Source of the DNA: Alphaproteobacteria bacterium
GTDB lineage: Bacteria > Pseudomonadota > Alphaproteobacteria > Caulobacterales > Caulobacteraceae
Assembly (NCBI GenBank): GCA_018820665.1
Contig: JAHJNW010000084.1
Coordinates: 1 to 64,000, forward strand
Length of the DNA: 64,000 nucleotides
Direction of reading: 5' to 3'
In this document: positions 53,302 through 63,140 of the stretch, one piece after another
Numbering within the stretch: the stretch's first letter is position 1
Layout of the letters: each line of letters starts with the position of its first letter
The notes under the pieces: generated by a model
Seen by the model: the letters and a program-made list of their open reading frames with translations, nothing else
The model's database searches: none
Told to the model about the DNA's origin: nothing
Made by a program: the position numbers and the translations under genes

Positions 53302-55818
53302 TCATTGTCTTGTGGTCCGGAACCGTCCGCCGGACTCGAGCTCAAGCGTTGCGGGGCGCAGCCCCTCGGCCCGCGCCGCCAGGCGGATCGGACCGGGCCG
53401 GCGCTCGGTCTGCACGACGGCCTGGGCCAAGCCGTTGAACAGCTGGCGGGAGCTGGCGCGGTCCGGCTCATGGCTGACCGGATTGCCGTTGCCGACCCCG
53501 ATCACGCGAGCGGGCCCGTCGATCTCGAACACGACCCGGTCATCGGCGAGCGGCGCGGGCCGGCCGCGGGCGTCCAGCGCCCGGGCGGTGATCATGGCCA
53601 CGTCCTCGCCATCGGCCGACAGGCGGACCCGGTCGGCGGTCAGCTCGATCCGGGCGGCCGGACCGGCGGTCTCGCGCCGGACCCGGCTGACCAGCCGCCC
53701 GTCCTTCCAGCCGCGCGCTTCCAGGACGCCAGGCGCGAACGGCACGGACCACTCCAGATGGCGGTTGCGGACGACGTCCTTCGCGCCCTGCGAGCGGCCG
53801 TTCAGGAACAGCTCGACCCGGTCCAGATTGGAATGGACCCAGACGTCGATCGCCTCCCCTTCCCGCCCGGCCCAGTTCCAGTGCGGGAACAGGTGCAGCA
53901 GCGGCTCCGGCCGCCACCAGGCGCGGTAGTACCAATAATTGTCCTTGGGGAAGCCGCAGGAATCCATCGCCCCGAAATAGGAGGCGACGCTGGGCCAGCG
54001 GTTGAACGGCGTCGGCTCGCCGCGATAGTCGAAGCCGGTCCAGATGAAGCCGCCGGCGATGTAGGGCCGCTCGGCCGCGAGTGTCCACCACTCCTCGGCG
54101 GTCGAGGCCCACCACGGGTGTTCGCGATCATAGGCCGGCACGATGTGGCGCGCGTCGTCGCGGATGTATTCGCCGCGCGTCGAGACCGTGCTGCCGGTCT
54201 CGGAGCCGAGGATCGGCTGGTCCGGGAACCGGGCGTGATACGGCTCCATCTGCGGCGTGCGGTAGTTGAAGCCGAGGATGTCGACGACTGGGGATATGCC
54301 TTCGCCGAAGTCCTGGTCCTTGGCCGCCGTGACCGGGCGCGTCGGGTCGAGGCGGTTGACCAGTCGCTTCATGGTGCGGGCGATGGCGGCGCCCCGGGCC
54401 GTGCCCTGGATGGCCTGTTCCTCGTTGCCGATCGACCAGGCGATCACCGAGGGGCGGTTGCGGTCGCGCCGGACCAGTATGGCCAGTTCGTTCAGGGCGG
54501 CCGCGTCCGACGACATCCGCCGCGTCTCGTTGATCACCAGCATGCCCAGCCGGTCGCAGGCGTCCAGCAGCTCGGGCGTCGGCGGATTGTGCGAGGCGCG
54601 ATAGGCGTTGCAGCCCATCGCCTTCAGCTGTTCGATCCGCCAGACCTGCAGGCGGTCGGGCACGGCGGCGCCGACCCCGGCGTGGTCCTGATGGCAGCAG
54701 GCGCCGAGCAGCTTCAGCGGCTGGCCATTCAGCAGGAAACCGCGCCTGGCGTCGAACTGCGCCTTGCGCACGCCGAACAGGGTTTCGACCCGGTCGACAA
54801 CGCGACCATCGGCGACGATCTCGGTCAACAGAGTGTGCTGCTGCGGCGTCTCGACGGACCACAGCGGGGCGACGTCCCACGCCGCCGGCAGGGTCGCCTT
54901 GCCCGCGTCCCAGGCCCCAAGGGTCAGCGGCGCCCTCGCCTCCGTTACAACGGTCCCGTCGGGGGCCTTGATGGTGCAGACCACGTCGCAGACCCGCCGC
55001 TCGCCCGAGGCGTTGGCGACATCGACTATCAGCTCGGCTCGCGCGCCCGCGCCGCTGGGTCGGGCCCGGACGGTGACGCCCCACTGCGGCACGTGCAACG
55101 GATCGACCGTCGTCAGCCAGACGTGGCGATACAGGCCGGCCCCTTCATAGAACCAGCCCTCGCCGAGGCTCGCATCGACACGCACGGCCAGCTGATTGAT
55201 TTCGCCCGGGGTGGCGAAGTCGGTGATGTCGACCGAAAACGGCGTATAGCCGCCCTCGTGCTCGTGCACGATGAAGCCGTTCAGGAAGACCACGATGTCG
55301 CGAAACGCGCCGTCGAACTCCAGCGACAGCCGCCGCCCGGCCATCTCCGCCGGGATGGCGACCGGCAGGCGGTACCAGCCGACGCTGGTGTCCGGATATT
55401 CGCGCCCCAGACGCTTGAAGCCGTGCGCCGCGCGCGGATCATCCTCCCCTTCCGGCGGCGGCGCCGGGCTGGGCGTGAAAGGCAGGTCGATGGCCCAGTC
55501 GTGCGGAACCTGCACCCGGCTCCAAGCCGAATCGTCGAAGTCCGCCGCCACCGCCGTCGCCAGTTCAGTCCCCGCCTTGGCGTAGGTCCGCTGGTTGCGG
55601 CCGAAGCCGAAGTCCCGATCCGGATCGGACGCATGGCCGAGCGCGAATCGCCAGTCGAAGGCCAGTTTGCGCCGTTCGCGGGTGCGGGGCTCAGGGGCGG
55701 GCACGGACTGGGACACGGCCGGCGTCGCGCCGGCCAGCGCGGTCGCCCCCGCCGCAAGCAGCAGCGTGCGGCGATCAGCGGTCAGACGTCCCGATAGTGG
55801 CGTGCCCCTGGCGTCCAT
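53302..55818 (-). CDS. GH2 beta-galactosidase, exported
   Basis: A glycoside hydrolase family 2 enzyme, likely releasing galactose from galacto-oligosaccharides. The 838-residue protein has a Tat-like signal (ADRRTLLLAAGATALAGATP), the sugar-binding jelly roll (VPHDWAIDLPF, GWYRLPVAIP), the Ig-like domain, and the barrel with acid/base Glu in IAWSIGNEEQ and nucleophile in ILGSETGST. Extra C-terminal domains (DUF4982-like, FPHWNWAGREGEAIDVWVHSN) follow. I chose ATG 55818 because GGGAGA lies 4 bases upstream. It is first in the operon and diverges from the GntR gene. Confidence 0.92.
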   Translation of the reverse strand: MDARGTPLSGRLTADRRTLLLAAGATALAGATPAVSQSVPAPEPRTRERRKLAFDWRFALGHASDPDRDFGFGRNQRTYAKAGTELATAVAADFDDSAWSRVQVPHDWAIDLPFTPSPAPPPEGEDDPRAAHGFKRLGREYPDTSVGWYRLPVAIPAEMAGRRLSLEFDGAFRDIVVFLNGFIVHEHEGGYTPFSVDITDFATPGEINQLAVRVDASLGEGWFYEGAGLYRHVWLTTVDPLHVPQWGVTVRARPSGAGARAELIVDVANASGERRVCDVVCTIKAPDGTVVTEARAPLTLGAWDAGKATLPAAWDVAPLWSVETPQQHTLLTEIVADGRVVDRVETLFGVRKAQFDARRGFLLNGQPLKLLGACCHQDHAGVGAAVPDRLQVWRIEQLKAMGCNAYRASHNPPTPELLDACDRLGMLVINETRRMSSDAAALNELAILVRRDRNRPSVIAWSIGNEEQAIQGTARGAAIARTMKRLVNRLDPTRPVTAAKDQDFGEGISPVVDILGFNYRTPQMEPYHARFPDQPILGSETGSTVSTRGEYIRDDARHIVPAYDREHPWWASTAEEWWTLAAERPYIAGGFIWTGFDYRGEPTPFNRWPSVASYFGAMDSCGFPKDNYWYYRAWWRPEPLLHLFPHWNWAGREGEAIDVWVHSNLDRVELFLNGRSQGAKDVVRNRHLEWSVPFAPGVLEARGWKDGRLVSRVRRETAGPAARIELTADRVRLSADGEDVAMITARALDARGRPAPLADDRVVFEIDGPARVIGVGNGNPVSHEPDRASSRQLFNGLAQAVVQTERRPGPIRLAARAEGLRPATLELESGGRFRTTRQ

Positions 55819-55892
55819 TCTGTCTCCCCGACGCGCCATGTGCCCGGCGCTGTCCGGGGCAAAGAAACCTTGGCCATCCGGAATGTCAACGA

Positions 55893-55905
55893 ATTGTCTG
55901 ACAAT
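55893..55905. promoter_or_regulatory. Candidate GntR/FadR-type operator
   Basis: ATTGTCTGACAAT is a perfect 13-bp palindrome around one central base. It fits the TNGTC-N-GACNA pattern bound by FadR-subfamily GntR regulators. It lies between the divergent GH2 and GntR starts, 75 bases from the former and about 70 from the latter, so one bound dimer could control both directions. Confidence 0.65.
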
Positions 55906-55976
55906 ATATGAAAATCATTTCACCCATGGCGCGAGGGCGACAGTGTGAGGACTCGCCGGGCTGGCCGCGCAGGGCT

Positions 55977-56756
55977 ATGGAAAACCGCATGACGAGCTCA
56001 AGGCACAGCGGGACCCGGACCCACGGCATCGTCCAGGATCTGGGCGCAGCGATCGTCACCGGGACCTATGCCGACCGGCCCTTTCCCGTCGAGTTCGAGC
56101 TGGCGCAACGCTATCAGGCCAGCCGTTCAGCGGTCCGCGAGGCGGTGAAGATGCTGACCGCCAAGGGCCTGCTGCGGGCCCGCCCGCGTCAGGGCACCTG
56201 GATCCAGGCCGAGGAGTTCTGGAACCTGCAGGACCCGGATGTGCTGCGCTGGATGCTGCAGCGGCGCTTCTCCCTGCCGCTGCTGATCGAGTTCACCGAG
56301 GTCCGGCTGGGGATCGAGCCGGCCGCGGCCGGCCTCGCCGCCCTCTCCGCCACCCCTGCGCAGAGCGCCCGCATCGCCGAGGCGATCGGACGGATGGACG
56401 CCGCCGGCCGGGGCGAGGACGACTCGCTGGAGTCCGACATCGCCTTCCACTCGGCGGTGCTGAAGGCGACCGGAAATCGCTTCTATGCCCAGCAGTGCGA
56501 GCTGATCGAGACGGCCCTGCGCTTCAGCATTCGCCAGACCAACTCCTACAAGGGCGTCAGCCTGGCCAGCATCGAGGATCACCGGCGCGTCGCCGACGCC
56601 ATCCTGGCGGGCGACGCGGCCGGCGCCGAAGCGGCGATGCGCTATCTGGTGCAGGAGGCGCTGGCGCTGATGCAGGCGGCCCTCGCCCGGACTGGCGAGC
56701 CCGAGCCGTCGGAAACCGTGCTGCCCTTCCCGTCGGCCCACAGACCGACGGGATAG
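55977..56756 (+). CDS. GntR-family (FadR subfamily) transcriptional regulator
   Basis: A 259-residue regulator with an N-terminal winged helix (GAAIVTGTYADRPFPVEFELAQRYQASRSAVREAVKMLTAKGLLRARPRQGTW pattern, residues about 19-75) and an all-helical FCD domain (FTEVRLGIEPAAAGLAA, DIAFHSAVLKATGN, EDHRRVADAILAGDAAGAE), whose Asp and His residues often bind a metal and an organic acid. Its place divergent from the galactan-use operon suggests control of GH2, receptor and GH53. The effector may be a galactose-derived acid such as galactonate, which is inference. Starts at 55989 and further upstream at 55908 are possible. Confidence 0.88.
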   Translation: MENRMTSSRHSGTRTHGIVQDLGAAIVTGTYADRPFPVEFELAQRYQASRSAVREAVKMLTAKGLLRARPRQGTWIQAEEFWNLQDPDVLRWMLQRRFSLPLLIEFTEVRLGIEPAAAGLAALSATPAQSARIAEAIGRMDAAGRGEDDSLESDIAFHSAVLKATGNRFYAQQCELIETALRFSIRQTNSYKGVSLASIEDHRRVADAILAGDAAGAEAAMRYLVQEALALMQAALARTGEPEPSETVLPFPSAHRPTG

Positions 56757-56759
56757 GCG

Positions 56760-56780
56760 GGCTCGACTGCCGAGTCAGCC
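56760..56780. terminator. Weak hairpin between convergent genes
   Basis: GGCT/AGCC and GACT/AGTC arms separated by one bulged base close a GCCG loop between the gntR stop and the M16 peptidase stop. There is no T-run, so a terminator role is only suggested by the convergent position. Confidence 0.28.
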
Positions 56781-56789
56781 GCAGTGCGC

Positions 56790-59522
56790 TCAGCGCAGCC
56801 GCGCGCCCTCGGCGTCCCATACCTCGACCTCGCCCAGACCGGCCGCGCGGACCCCCGCCTCGATCTTCGACAGGTCGCCGACGATCACCCAGGTCATCGC
56901 CGCCGGATTCAGGATCCCGGCCGCCTGGGTCACAGTCTCGGGCGTCACCGCCGCATAGCGGTCCGGCAGAGTCGTGATCCACTCGTAGGGCCGCTGGAAG
57001 CGGGTCACGTGACGCAGATAGCCGACCATCGCATTGTTGGTCTCGAACCGGTCCGGGAGGGTCAGCACCTCGCCGCGCCGGTAAAGGTCCAGCTCCGCCT
57101 GCGTCGCCGCGCGCGTCCCGCCGATCTCGTTCAGCTCGCGGGCGATCTCGGCCAGGGCCTCGGCGGTGCGGTCGGTCTGCACGCTGGTCGAGACGGCGAA
57201 CACCTGCGGCCCGAGGGCCTCGCTGACATAGCTGTTGGCGCCGTAGGTCCAGCCCCTCTGTTCGCGAAGATTCATGTTGAGTCGGGCGGTGAAGCCGCCG
57301 CCCAACACGCCGTTCATCATCTCCAGATCGAAATTGCGCGGATCAAGGCCGGTCGGCGCGACCTGCCCGACGCGGATCACCGACTGGATGGCGCCGGGCT
57401 TGTCGACCAGGACGATGCGCGGCGCGGTCTGGCCGGCGACCGCCGCGATGGTCTTCTCGCCCCGCGGCAGGGCCGGCGCGCGCCAGTCGCCGAAGCCCTT
57501 CTCGAGCGCCGCCATCAGCTCGTCGAAACTCGCATCACCCGCCGCGAAGATCACGGCGTTGTCCGGCCGGATGAAGCTGTGGTGGAAGGCCTGGACATCG
57601 TCCCGGGTGAAGGAGGCGATGGTCTGCGCCCGACCCGCCAGCGGCGCGCCATAGGCGTGGTCGGGGCCGTAGACCAGATGGCTGAACACCCGGCCGGCGA
57701 TGCCGTCGGGATCGACCAGCGCCTGCTGCAGGCCCGACAGGGCCATAGTCCGTTCACGCTCGAGATCACTCTCGTTGAAGCTCGGCTCGCGGACATAGTC
57801 GGCCCACAGCGCCACTGTCTCGTCCAGCGAACGGGTCAGGGCCGAGACCGCGAAATTGGTCGTGTCCGAGTCGCTGTAGGCGTACATCCGCGCGCCCAGC
57901 ATCTCCTGCGCCAGGGTGAACTGCTGGCCCGTCATGTCGCCCGTGCCGTCGTCCATCAGGCCGACGGCGAAGCCCTGCAGGCCGGGCTTCAGCGCCTGAT
58001 CGGCGCCGCCGCCGGCGTCAAAGCCCATGACGATCTCGACCGTCGGCGTGCCCTCGCGCTGCGAATGGATCACCCGGATTCCGTTCGACAGCCGTCCCTC
58101 ACGGACCGGCGGCAGGGTCAGGGCCGGCATCGGCCCCATCGCCGGCAAGCCGCTGCGGTCGGCCAGATCCTCGCCCGCTGCGAAGGTCGCCTGCGGCACG
58201 ACCGCCAGCCGGTAGTTCGGCCGGCTCAACCATTCCTGGGAGGCGGCTTTCACCTCACCAGCCTCGAGGGCGTCGAACCGCGCCAGATCGCGTTCGAACT
58301 CGCCGGGATTGTTGTCGAACATCATCCCGCCCGACAGCATCATGGCGCGCACATACAGCGACTCCAGCGAGCGGACGTTGTCGCCATAGGCGCCGATCTT
58401 GATCCGCTCCAGCTCTTCCGCCGTCGGGCCCTCGGCGAGGAATTCCGACACCACGGCCTGCAGCGCCGCCTCGGCGTCGGCCCGGTCGACCCCGGCCTTC
58501 AGCCGCATGTCGATGGTGAAGATGCCGGCGATGGCCGAGCTCTCGTAGTTGGCTGAGACGCTCGTGGCGAGCTGGCGGTCGAACACGAGGGCCTGATGCA
58601 GGCGGGACAGGCGGCCCCGTCCCAGCACCGACGACGCCATGCGAAGGGCCTGGCTCTCGTCGGAGCCGCTGCCGGGAACCGGCCAGCTCCAGGCGATCGC
58701 CGTCTCGGGCACAGTCTCGGCCACGACCTCGGTTTTCACCCGGTCCAGCAACGGCGTCCATTCGGTCATCCGCCCGACCGGCGGCCCCGGCGGCACGCTG
58801 GCGAAATAGCGGGTCATCAGCTCGCGGGCCTGTTCGACGGTCACATCGCCGGCCAGCGTCACCACGGCGTTGGACGCACCGTAGTAGCGCCGGAACCAGT
58901 CCTTCACATCCTCCAGCGAGGCGGCGTCGAGGTCTTCCATCGAGCCGATGATCGAATGGCGATAGGGGTGGTTGGCCGGGAACAGCGCCTCGGCCCGCAG
59001 TTCCGGCATGGTCGCATAGGGACGGTTCTCGTAGGTCCGTTTCTCGTTCTGGACGACGCCGCGCTGCTCATCCAGCTTGGCCTGGGTGACCGCGCCGAGC
59101 AGATAGCCCATGCGATCCGACTCCAGCCACAGCACCCGCTCCAGCCCCCCGGTCGGCACCACGGCGTAGTAGTACGTCTGGTCCAGCGAGGTGGCGCCGT
59201 TGACGGCGGAGGCGCCGATCTCCTGCAGCGGCGGCATGTATTCGTCGTCGCGATGCTCCGAGCCGTTGAACATCAGATGCTCGAACAGATGGGCGAAGCC
59301 GGACTTGCCGGCCGGCTCATTCATCGAACCCACATGGTACCAGACCGCGACCGCCACCTTGGGCGTCGAATGATCCTCGTGGACCACGACGCGAAGACCA
59401 TTGGGCAGGGTGAACTGCTCATAGGGGATCAGGGCCGGTTCCTGCGGCGCGGACTGCGCGAAGCCCGCCCCGGGCGTCAGGACCATCGCGGCCGACGCGA
59501 GCACCAGAATCATCTTCTTCAT
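56790..59522 (-). CDS. M16 family zinc metallopeptidase (pitrilysin type, tandem domains)
   Basis: A periplasmic or outer-membrane-associated peptidase. The 910-residue protein has a signal peptide (MILVLASAAMVLTPGAGFAQ) and two M16 halves. The first contains the inverted zinc motif HLFEH (residues 78-82) with the distal glutamate stretch VVQNEKRTYENRP; the second half (from about residue 480, LSNGIRVIHSQREGTPTVEIVMGFDAGGG) lacks HxxEH, as is usual. I chose ATG 59522, the start of the signal peptide. It lies 73 bases after a TonB-dependent receptor gene in the same direction, so the pair may be co-transcribed. Confidence 0.92.
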   Translation of the reverse strand: MKKMILVLASAAMVLTPGAGFAQSAPQEPALIPYEQFTLPNGLRVVVHEDHSTPKVAVAVWYHVGSMNEPAGKSGFAHLFEHLMFNGSEHRDDEYMPPLQEIGASAVNGATSLDQTYYYAVVPTGGLERVLWLESDRMGYLLGAVTQAKLDEQRGVVQNEKRTYENRPYATMPELRAEALFPANHPYRHSIIGSMEDLDAASLEDVKDWFRRYYGASNAVVTLAGDVTVEQARELMTRYFASVPPGPPVGRMTEWTPLLDRVKTEVVAETVPETAIAWSWPVPGSGSDESQALRMASSVLGRGRLSRLHQALVFDRQLATSVSANYESSAIAGIFTIDMRLKAGVDRADAEAALQAVVSEFLAEGPTAEELERIKIGAYGDNVRSLESLYVRAMMLSGGMMFDNNPGEFERDLARFDALEAGEVKAASQEWLSRPNYRLAVVPQATFAAGEDLADRSGLPAMGPMPALTLPPVREGRLSNGIRVIHSQREGTPTVEIVMGFDAGGGADQALKPGLQGFAVGLMDDGTGDMTGQQFTLAQEMLGARMYAYSDSDTTNFAVSALTRSLDETVALWADYVREPSFNESDLERERTMALSGLQQALVDPDGIAGRVFSHLVYGPDHAYGAPLAGRAQTIASFTRDDVQAFHHSFIRPDNAVIFAAGDASFDELMAALEKGFGDWRAPALPRGEKTIAAVAGQTAPRIVLVDKPGAIQSVIRVGQVAPTGLDPRNFDLEMMNGVLGGGFTARLNMNLREQRGWTYGANSYVSEALGPQVFAVSTSVQTDRTAEALAEIARELNEIGGTRAATQAELDLYRRGEVLTLPDRFETNNAMVGYLRHVTRFQRPYEWITTLPDRYAAVTPETVTQAAGILNPAAMTWVIVGDLSKIEAGVRAAGLGEVEVWDAEGARLR

Positions 59523-59595
59523 CGTGTGTCCTGACGTGTGGAAAGCGGCCGGCGCGTCATCGACGCGCCGGCCGTGGGCAGGGCGGGGAGCGCGA

Positions 59596-62500
59596 TCAGA
59601 ACGTGGCCGAGAGGCCGATCTTGAAACTGCGGCCGCCGAGGTAGGTCGCACGGGTGTAGTATTTGGGCGTGCCGCCCTCCCCACCGAAGGTCTGCTCGAG
59701 GTCCGGATCCCCGGTGCCGTTGAGCAGGTCGTTGGCCTCAACATAGATGCGGAAGCTGCCGGACTGCGGGCGCAAATAGTATTCCGCGCGGAAATCGAGC
59801 GTCTCTACACCTTCGCTGTAGACGCTCAGACCGCGCGGCTGGAACAGGCTCAGCGCCCTCGACTGATAGCCGTAGGCCAGCGTCGCATCGATATCGTACT
59901 TGTTGTAGGTCAGCGCCGCCGTGCCCGAATGGGCCGGCTGCTGAACGAACGGCAAGTCATTGAAGGTGTAGACGTTGTCCGGAATCGGGTCATAGGCCCA
60001 GTTGTACTGGTCGGTGCGTGAGCTCTCGGTATAGGTGTGATTCAGGAACACCCCGAGGCCGCTCCAGATCCCGGGCAGGAAGTCGAAGCGCCGCTCCATC
60101 TGGGCCTCGATGCCCCAGATCGTCGCCACTTCGTCGCTGTTCACCGGACTGCCGCCGGTGATGAAGACCGAACCGGGGTTGGCAGGGTCGAAATAGGGCG
60201 CGCCGTTGAAATAGGGGTGATCCGGCAAGGTCACCGCCGACAGCACCGCCGGGCCATTGGTGATGTTGTTCTGCAGCAGATTGTCGATCCGCTTGTAGAA
60301 GCCGCTCAGCTTGATGATGCCGATCCCCGAATAGTACTCGACGCTCAGGTCGAAATTGTCGGTGGTCGCCGGCTTCAGATCGGGATTGCCGCTGTTGATC
60401 TGCAGGATCGGCTTGACGCCTTCCGGACCCGGAATCGGGAAGTTGATGAAGGCAATCCGCGTCTCGCTGGAGAGCTGACCGATGGCGGGGCGAGCGACCG
60501 AGAGGAAATAACCGCCGCGGAAGATCAGATCGTCATTGACGCGATAGTTGAACAGCACCCGCGGCAGGATGTCTTCCGCCGTGGCTTCCTGGGTAACCAG
60601 CCGCGTGAACTCGTTCTGGAAGATGAAGTCCACGCCGATGCCGCCGCCATTCTCGGGCAGGATCGGGCCGGTATAGACGGGGAAGTTCAGATTGGTGGCT
60701 TCCAGCTTGGTGTTGTTGTAGCGCACCCCGCCGATCACCTCGAGTTTGCCGATGTCGATCCGGGCCTGGAGATAGGCGGCGAAATTGGTTTCCTCGGTGG
60801 TCTCATTGCCCTGGTCAGGGTGCGGCGTGATCGGGGTCAACGTCAGCCCTGATCCGCCGGCGACATAGCTGCCCAGATTCTCGACGAAGTCCCGGATGGT
60901 CGCCTCGCTGAGCGTGGAGAAGCCGGGCGCGGTCAGGCCGATGCGCGTCAGGTCGGACGGTTCGAAGGCAAAGCCCAGCGCCGACACCGGAATATTGCCG
61001 CCGAGCTGGCTACGGGTGAGATTGCTGCGGAACTCAGCCCGTTCGTACAGCGCGCCGACCTCGACATAGTTCAGCAAACCGCCGCCCGAGGTCCAGCGCG
61101 CGCTGCCGCTGGCCGTATAGCGGTCGTTGCTGCCCTCTGACTCGTCGATCTGTCCGCTGGCGTTGTCGATGGTGAAGGCGGACGGATCGTTGACCACAGC
61201 CCAGCCCTGGCTGCTGAGCAGCGGCAGGGGAATGCCGCTGCCGCTGCGCGGACCAAAGCCGGTGATGATGACGCCGGTGTCCGGATCGACGGCCTCGGGC
61301 AGGAACAGCGCCGCGGTCGCATCCGTATCGGGCATCCGCAGCTGGGTGCTGAAGCTGGCCGGATGCCGCTCCGTGCCGTGGGCGTAACCAGCCAGATATT
61401 TGAACTCGAACTGGCCGAGGGTGGTCTTGCCGTTCACGCTGTAGGTGTCGGTGATCTGCCGCACGTCGCGGTCATAGGAATACGCTTGCGAGCGCGAGAT
61501 GGCGGCGTTGCCCGGCGTCAGATCAAGCGCCAGCTGGGCGTTGGTCCCGCCCGGCGGCACAACATATTCTGCGGCGGTCGAGAAGGTGTCCGACAGGGAG
61601 AAGAAGTCGGACCGCGCCTCGGCGTGCTGGAAGTCGAACTTCAGGTTCGTATGGCTGGCAATCTGCCACTCGGCGGAGAGCGTCGCGGCGAGGGTCTCGG
61701 CTTCATTGTGGAAGAAGCTGGTGACGAGGCCGCCCGGATAGGCCTGATCCTCGCCGTCGATGAAGGGGAAGTTGAACAACGGATCCAGGGCTTCCAGCGT
61801 CGTGACCGGATCGCCGTTCGAGTCCAGCGGCAGGTAGCGGCCGAAATTGAGACGTCCACCGTTGCTGCCCGAGTCATAGGCGATCGAGCGGGTCGAGTGC
61901 TTGCGATACTGGACCGAGGCGCTGAGGCCGAAATTGCCGCCGAATGTCCTGGCGACAGTAGCCGACGCCAGATAGTCGTTGCCGAAATCGTCCGGGACCT
62001 GACCGCCCTCGACCAGCACGTTGATATAGCGTTCGGGCCGATCGAGCGGCGACATCGTCTCGATCTCTATCAGCCCGCCCGTGCCCGCGCTGTCCTGGCT
62101 GGGCAGCAGCGATTTGTTGATCGTGATCCGGCTGACGGAGTCGGCGAGCAGGTTCGACAGATCGGCCGAACGACCGAGACCATTGCCGACCGGCAGGTTC
62201 AAACCGTTCAGCTTGACCGCGTTCATGTCGGGCTCGAGCCCACGCACGATCACATTGGTTCCGTCACCAGTCACTGAGTTTCGCTGGAAGGACACGCCCG
62301 GCGCCCGGCGCAGCGCCTCGGAGAAGGTCGTGCCGGTGAAGTTGCCGAGATCGTCGGCCGAGATCACGTCGGCGCTGTTTTCGGCGGTCCGCTGCAGGTT
62401 GAGCGCATTCGCCCGCGCGCTGCGCGAGCCGTAAACGAGGACGTCATCGACCGTCCCGACCGAAGTTCCTCCGAGGATGAACACCTGGGCCCGCGCCGAG

Positions 62501-63039
62501 CCGGGCGAGATGGTCACCGTCTCGACGAGGGTGTCGTAGCCCAAAAACGAGACTTCGACGGTGTAGGACCCGGCCGGCAGCGACGGAAACCGAAAGCTGC
62601 CGAAATCGTCGACGCTGGTGGTCTGACCCGTCTCGACGATGCGCACCAGCGCGCCATCCAGACCGCGGTTGCCATCGGCGAGAGAGACCTGGCCGATCAG
62701 GGAACCCGGACCCTGCCGGACCTGCTGCCCGGTCGCGGCGCCGTTGACCACGAACGAACCGCCGTCGGTGATGCTGAGCCTCAGCCCGGAGCCGCGCAGA
62801 ACCGTCTCATAGGCGGTGCGCGCCGAAAAACTTCCGCGCAGCGGCGGCGCCGCCCTGCCCCGCAATTCCTCGCCGGAGAACACCACATTGGTATCGGTCT
62901 GCGCAGCGATGGCGCGCAGCGAGGTCTCGAGCGGCTGGGCCGGCAGATCAAAAGCATAGAGCGCCTGGGCCTGGGCCTGGGTCGCCAGAACGAGCGTGCT
63001 GGCGCTGACGGCCAACATGGCCAGTGTGCGTGAATACAT
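59596..63039 (-). CDS. TonB-dependent receptor with N-terminal STN signalling domain
   Basis: A large outer-membrane receptor of the transducer class. The 1147-residue protein has a signal peptide (YSRTLAMLAVSASTLVLATQAQA), an STN domain (about residues 28-95: FDLPAQPLETSLRAIAAQTDTN), a carboxypeptidase-regulatory-like domain (about 118-180), then plug (VISADDLGNFTGTTFSEALRRAPG) and barrel, ending GRSFKIGLSATF. I chose ATG 63039 with a run of G just upstream; an ATG at 63051 is in frame. The FecR gene upstream fits signalling through STN to an anti-sigma factor and a FecI-type sigma outside the window. The substrate is unknown; the partner peptidase hints at a peptide or protein. Confidence 0.92.
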   Translation of the reverse strand: MYSRTLAMLAVSASTLVLATQAQAQALYAFDLPAQPLETSLRAIAAQTDTNVVFSGEELRGRAAPPLRGSFSARTAYETVLRGSGLRLSITDGGSFVVNGAATGQQVRQGPGSLIGQVSLADGNRGLDGALVRIVETGQTTSVDDFGSFRFPSLPAGSYTVEVSFLGYDTLVETVTISPGSARAQVFILGGTSVGTVDDVLVYGSRSARANALNLQRTAENSADVISADDLGNFTGTTFSEALRRAPGVSFQRNSVTGDGTNVIVRGLEPDMNAVKLNGLNLPVGNGLGRSADLSNLLADSVSRITINKSLLPSQDSAGTGGLIEIETMSPLDRPERYINVLVEGGQVPDDFGNDYLASATVARTFGGNFGLSASVQYRKHSTRSIAYDSGSNGGRLNFGRYLPLDSNGDPVTTLEALDPLFNFPFIDGEDQAYPGGLVTSFFHNEAETLAATLSAEWQIASHTNLKFDFQHAEARSDFFSLSDTFSTAAEYVVPPGGTNAQLALDLTPGNAAISRSQAYSYDRDVRQITDTYSVNGKTTLGQFEFKYLAGYAHGTERHPASFSTQLRMPDTDATAALFLPEAVDPDTGVIITGFGPRSGSGIPLPLLSSQGWAVVNDPSAFTIDNASGQIDESEGSNDRYTASGSARWTSGGGLLNYVEVGALYERAEFRSNLTRSQLGGNIPVSALGFAFEPSDLTRIGLTAPGFSTLSEATIRDFVENLGSYVAGGSGLTLTPITPHPDQGNETTEETNFAAYLQARIDIGKLEVIGGVRYNNTKLEATNLNFPVYTGPILPENGGGIGVDFIFQNEFTRLVTQEATAEDILPRVLFNYRVNDDLIFRGGYFLSVARPAIGQLSSETRIAFINFPIPGPEGVKPILQINSGNPDLKPATTDNFDLSVEYYSGIGIIKLSGFYKRIDNLLQNNITNGPAVLSAVTLPDHPYFNGAPYFDPANPGSVFITGGSPVNSDEVATIWGIEAQMERRFDFLPGIWSGLGVFLNHTYTESSRTDQYNWAYDPIPDNVYTFNDLPFVQQPAHSGTAALTYNKYDIDATLAYGYQSRALSLFQPRGLSVYSEGVETLDFRAEYYLRPQSGSFRIYVEANDLLNGTGDPDLEQTFGGEGGTPKYYTRATYLGGRSFKIGLSATF

Positions 63040-63140
63040 GAATCCCCCCATGGGAGCCCCATCCCTTCGGACCCCACAAGAGTAGACGCAGCGCGGCCGC
63101 AAAACCGACACGATCGGGACACAAAAAAATCACCGCCCCG

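Noticed and set aside
51173-55797. Very long plus-strand frames opposite the TonB-dependent receptor and GH2 genes
   Set aside because: They mirror the codon bias of the true minus-strand genes and have no starts with ribosome-binding sites or family similarity.
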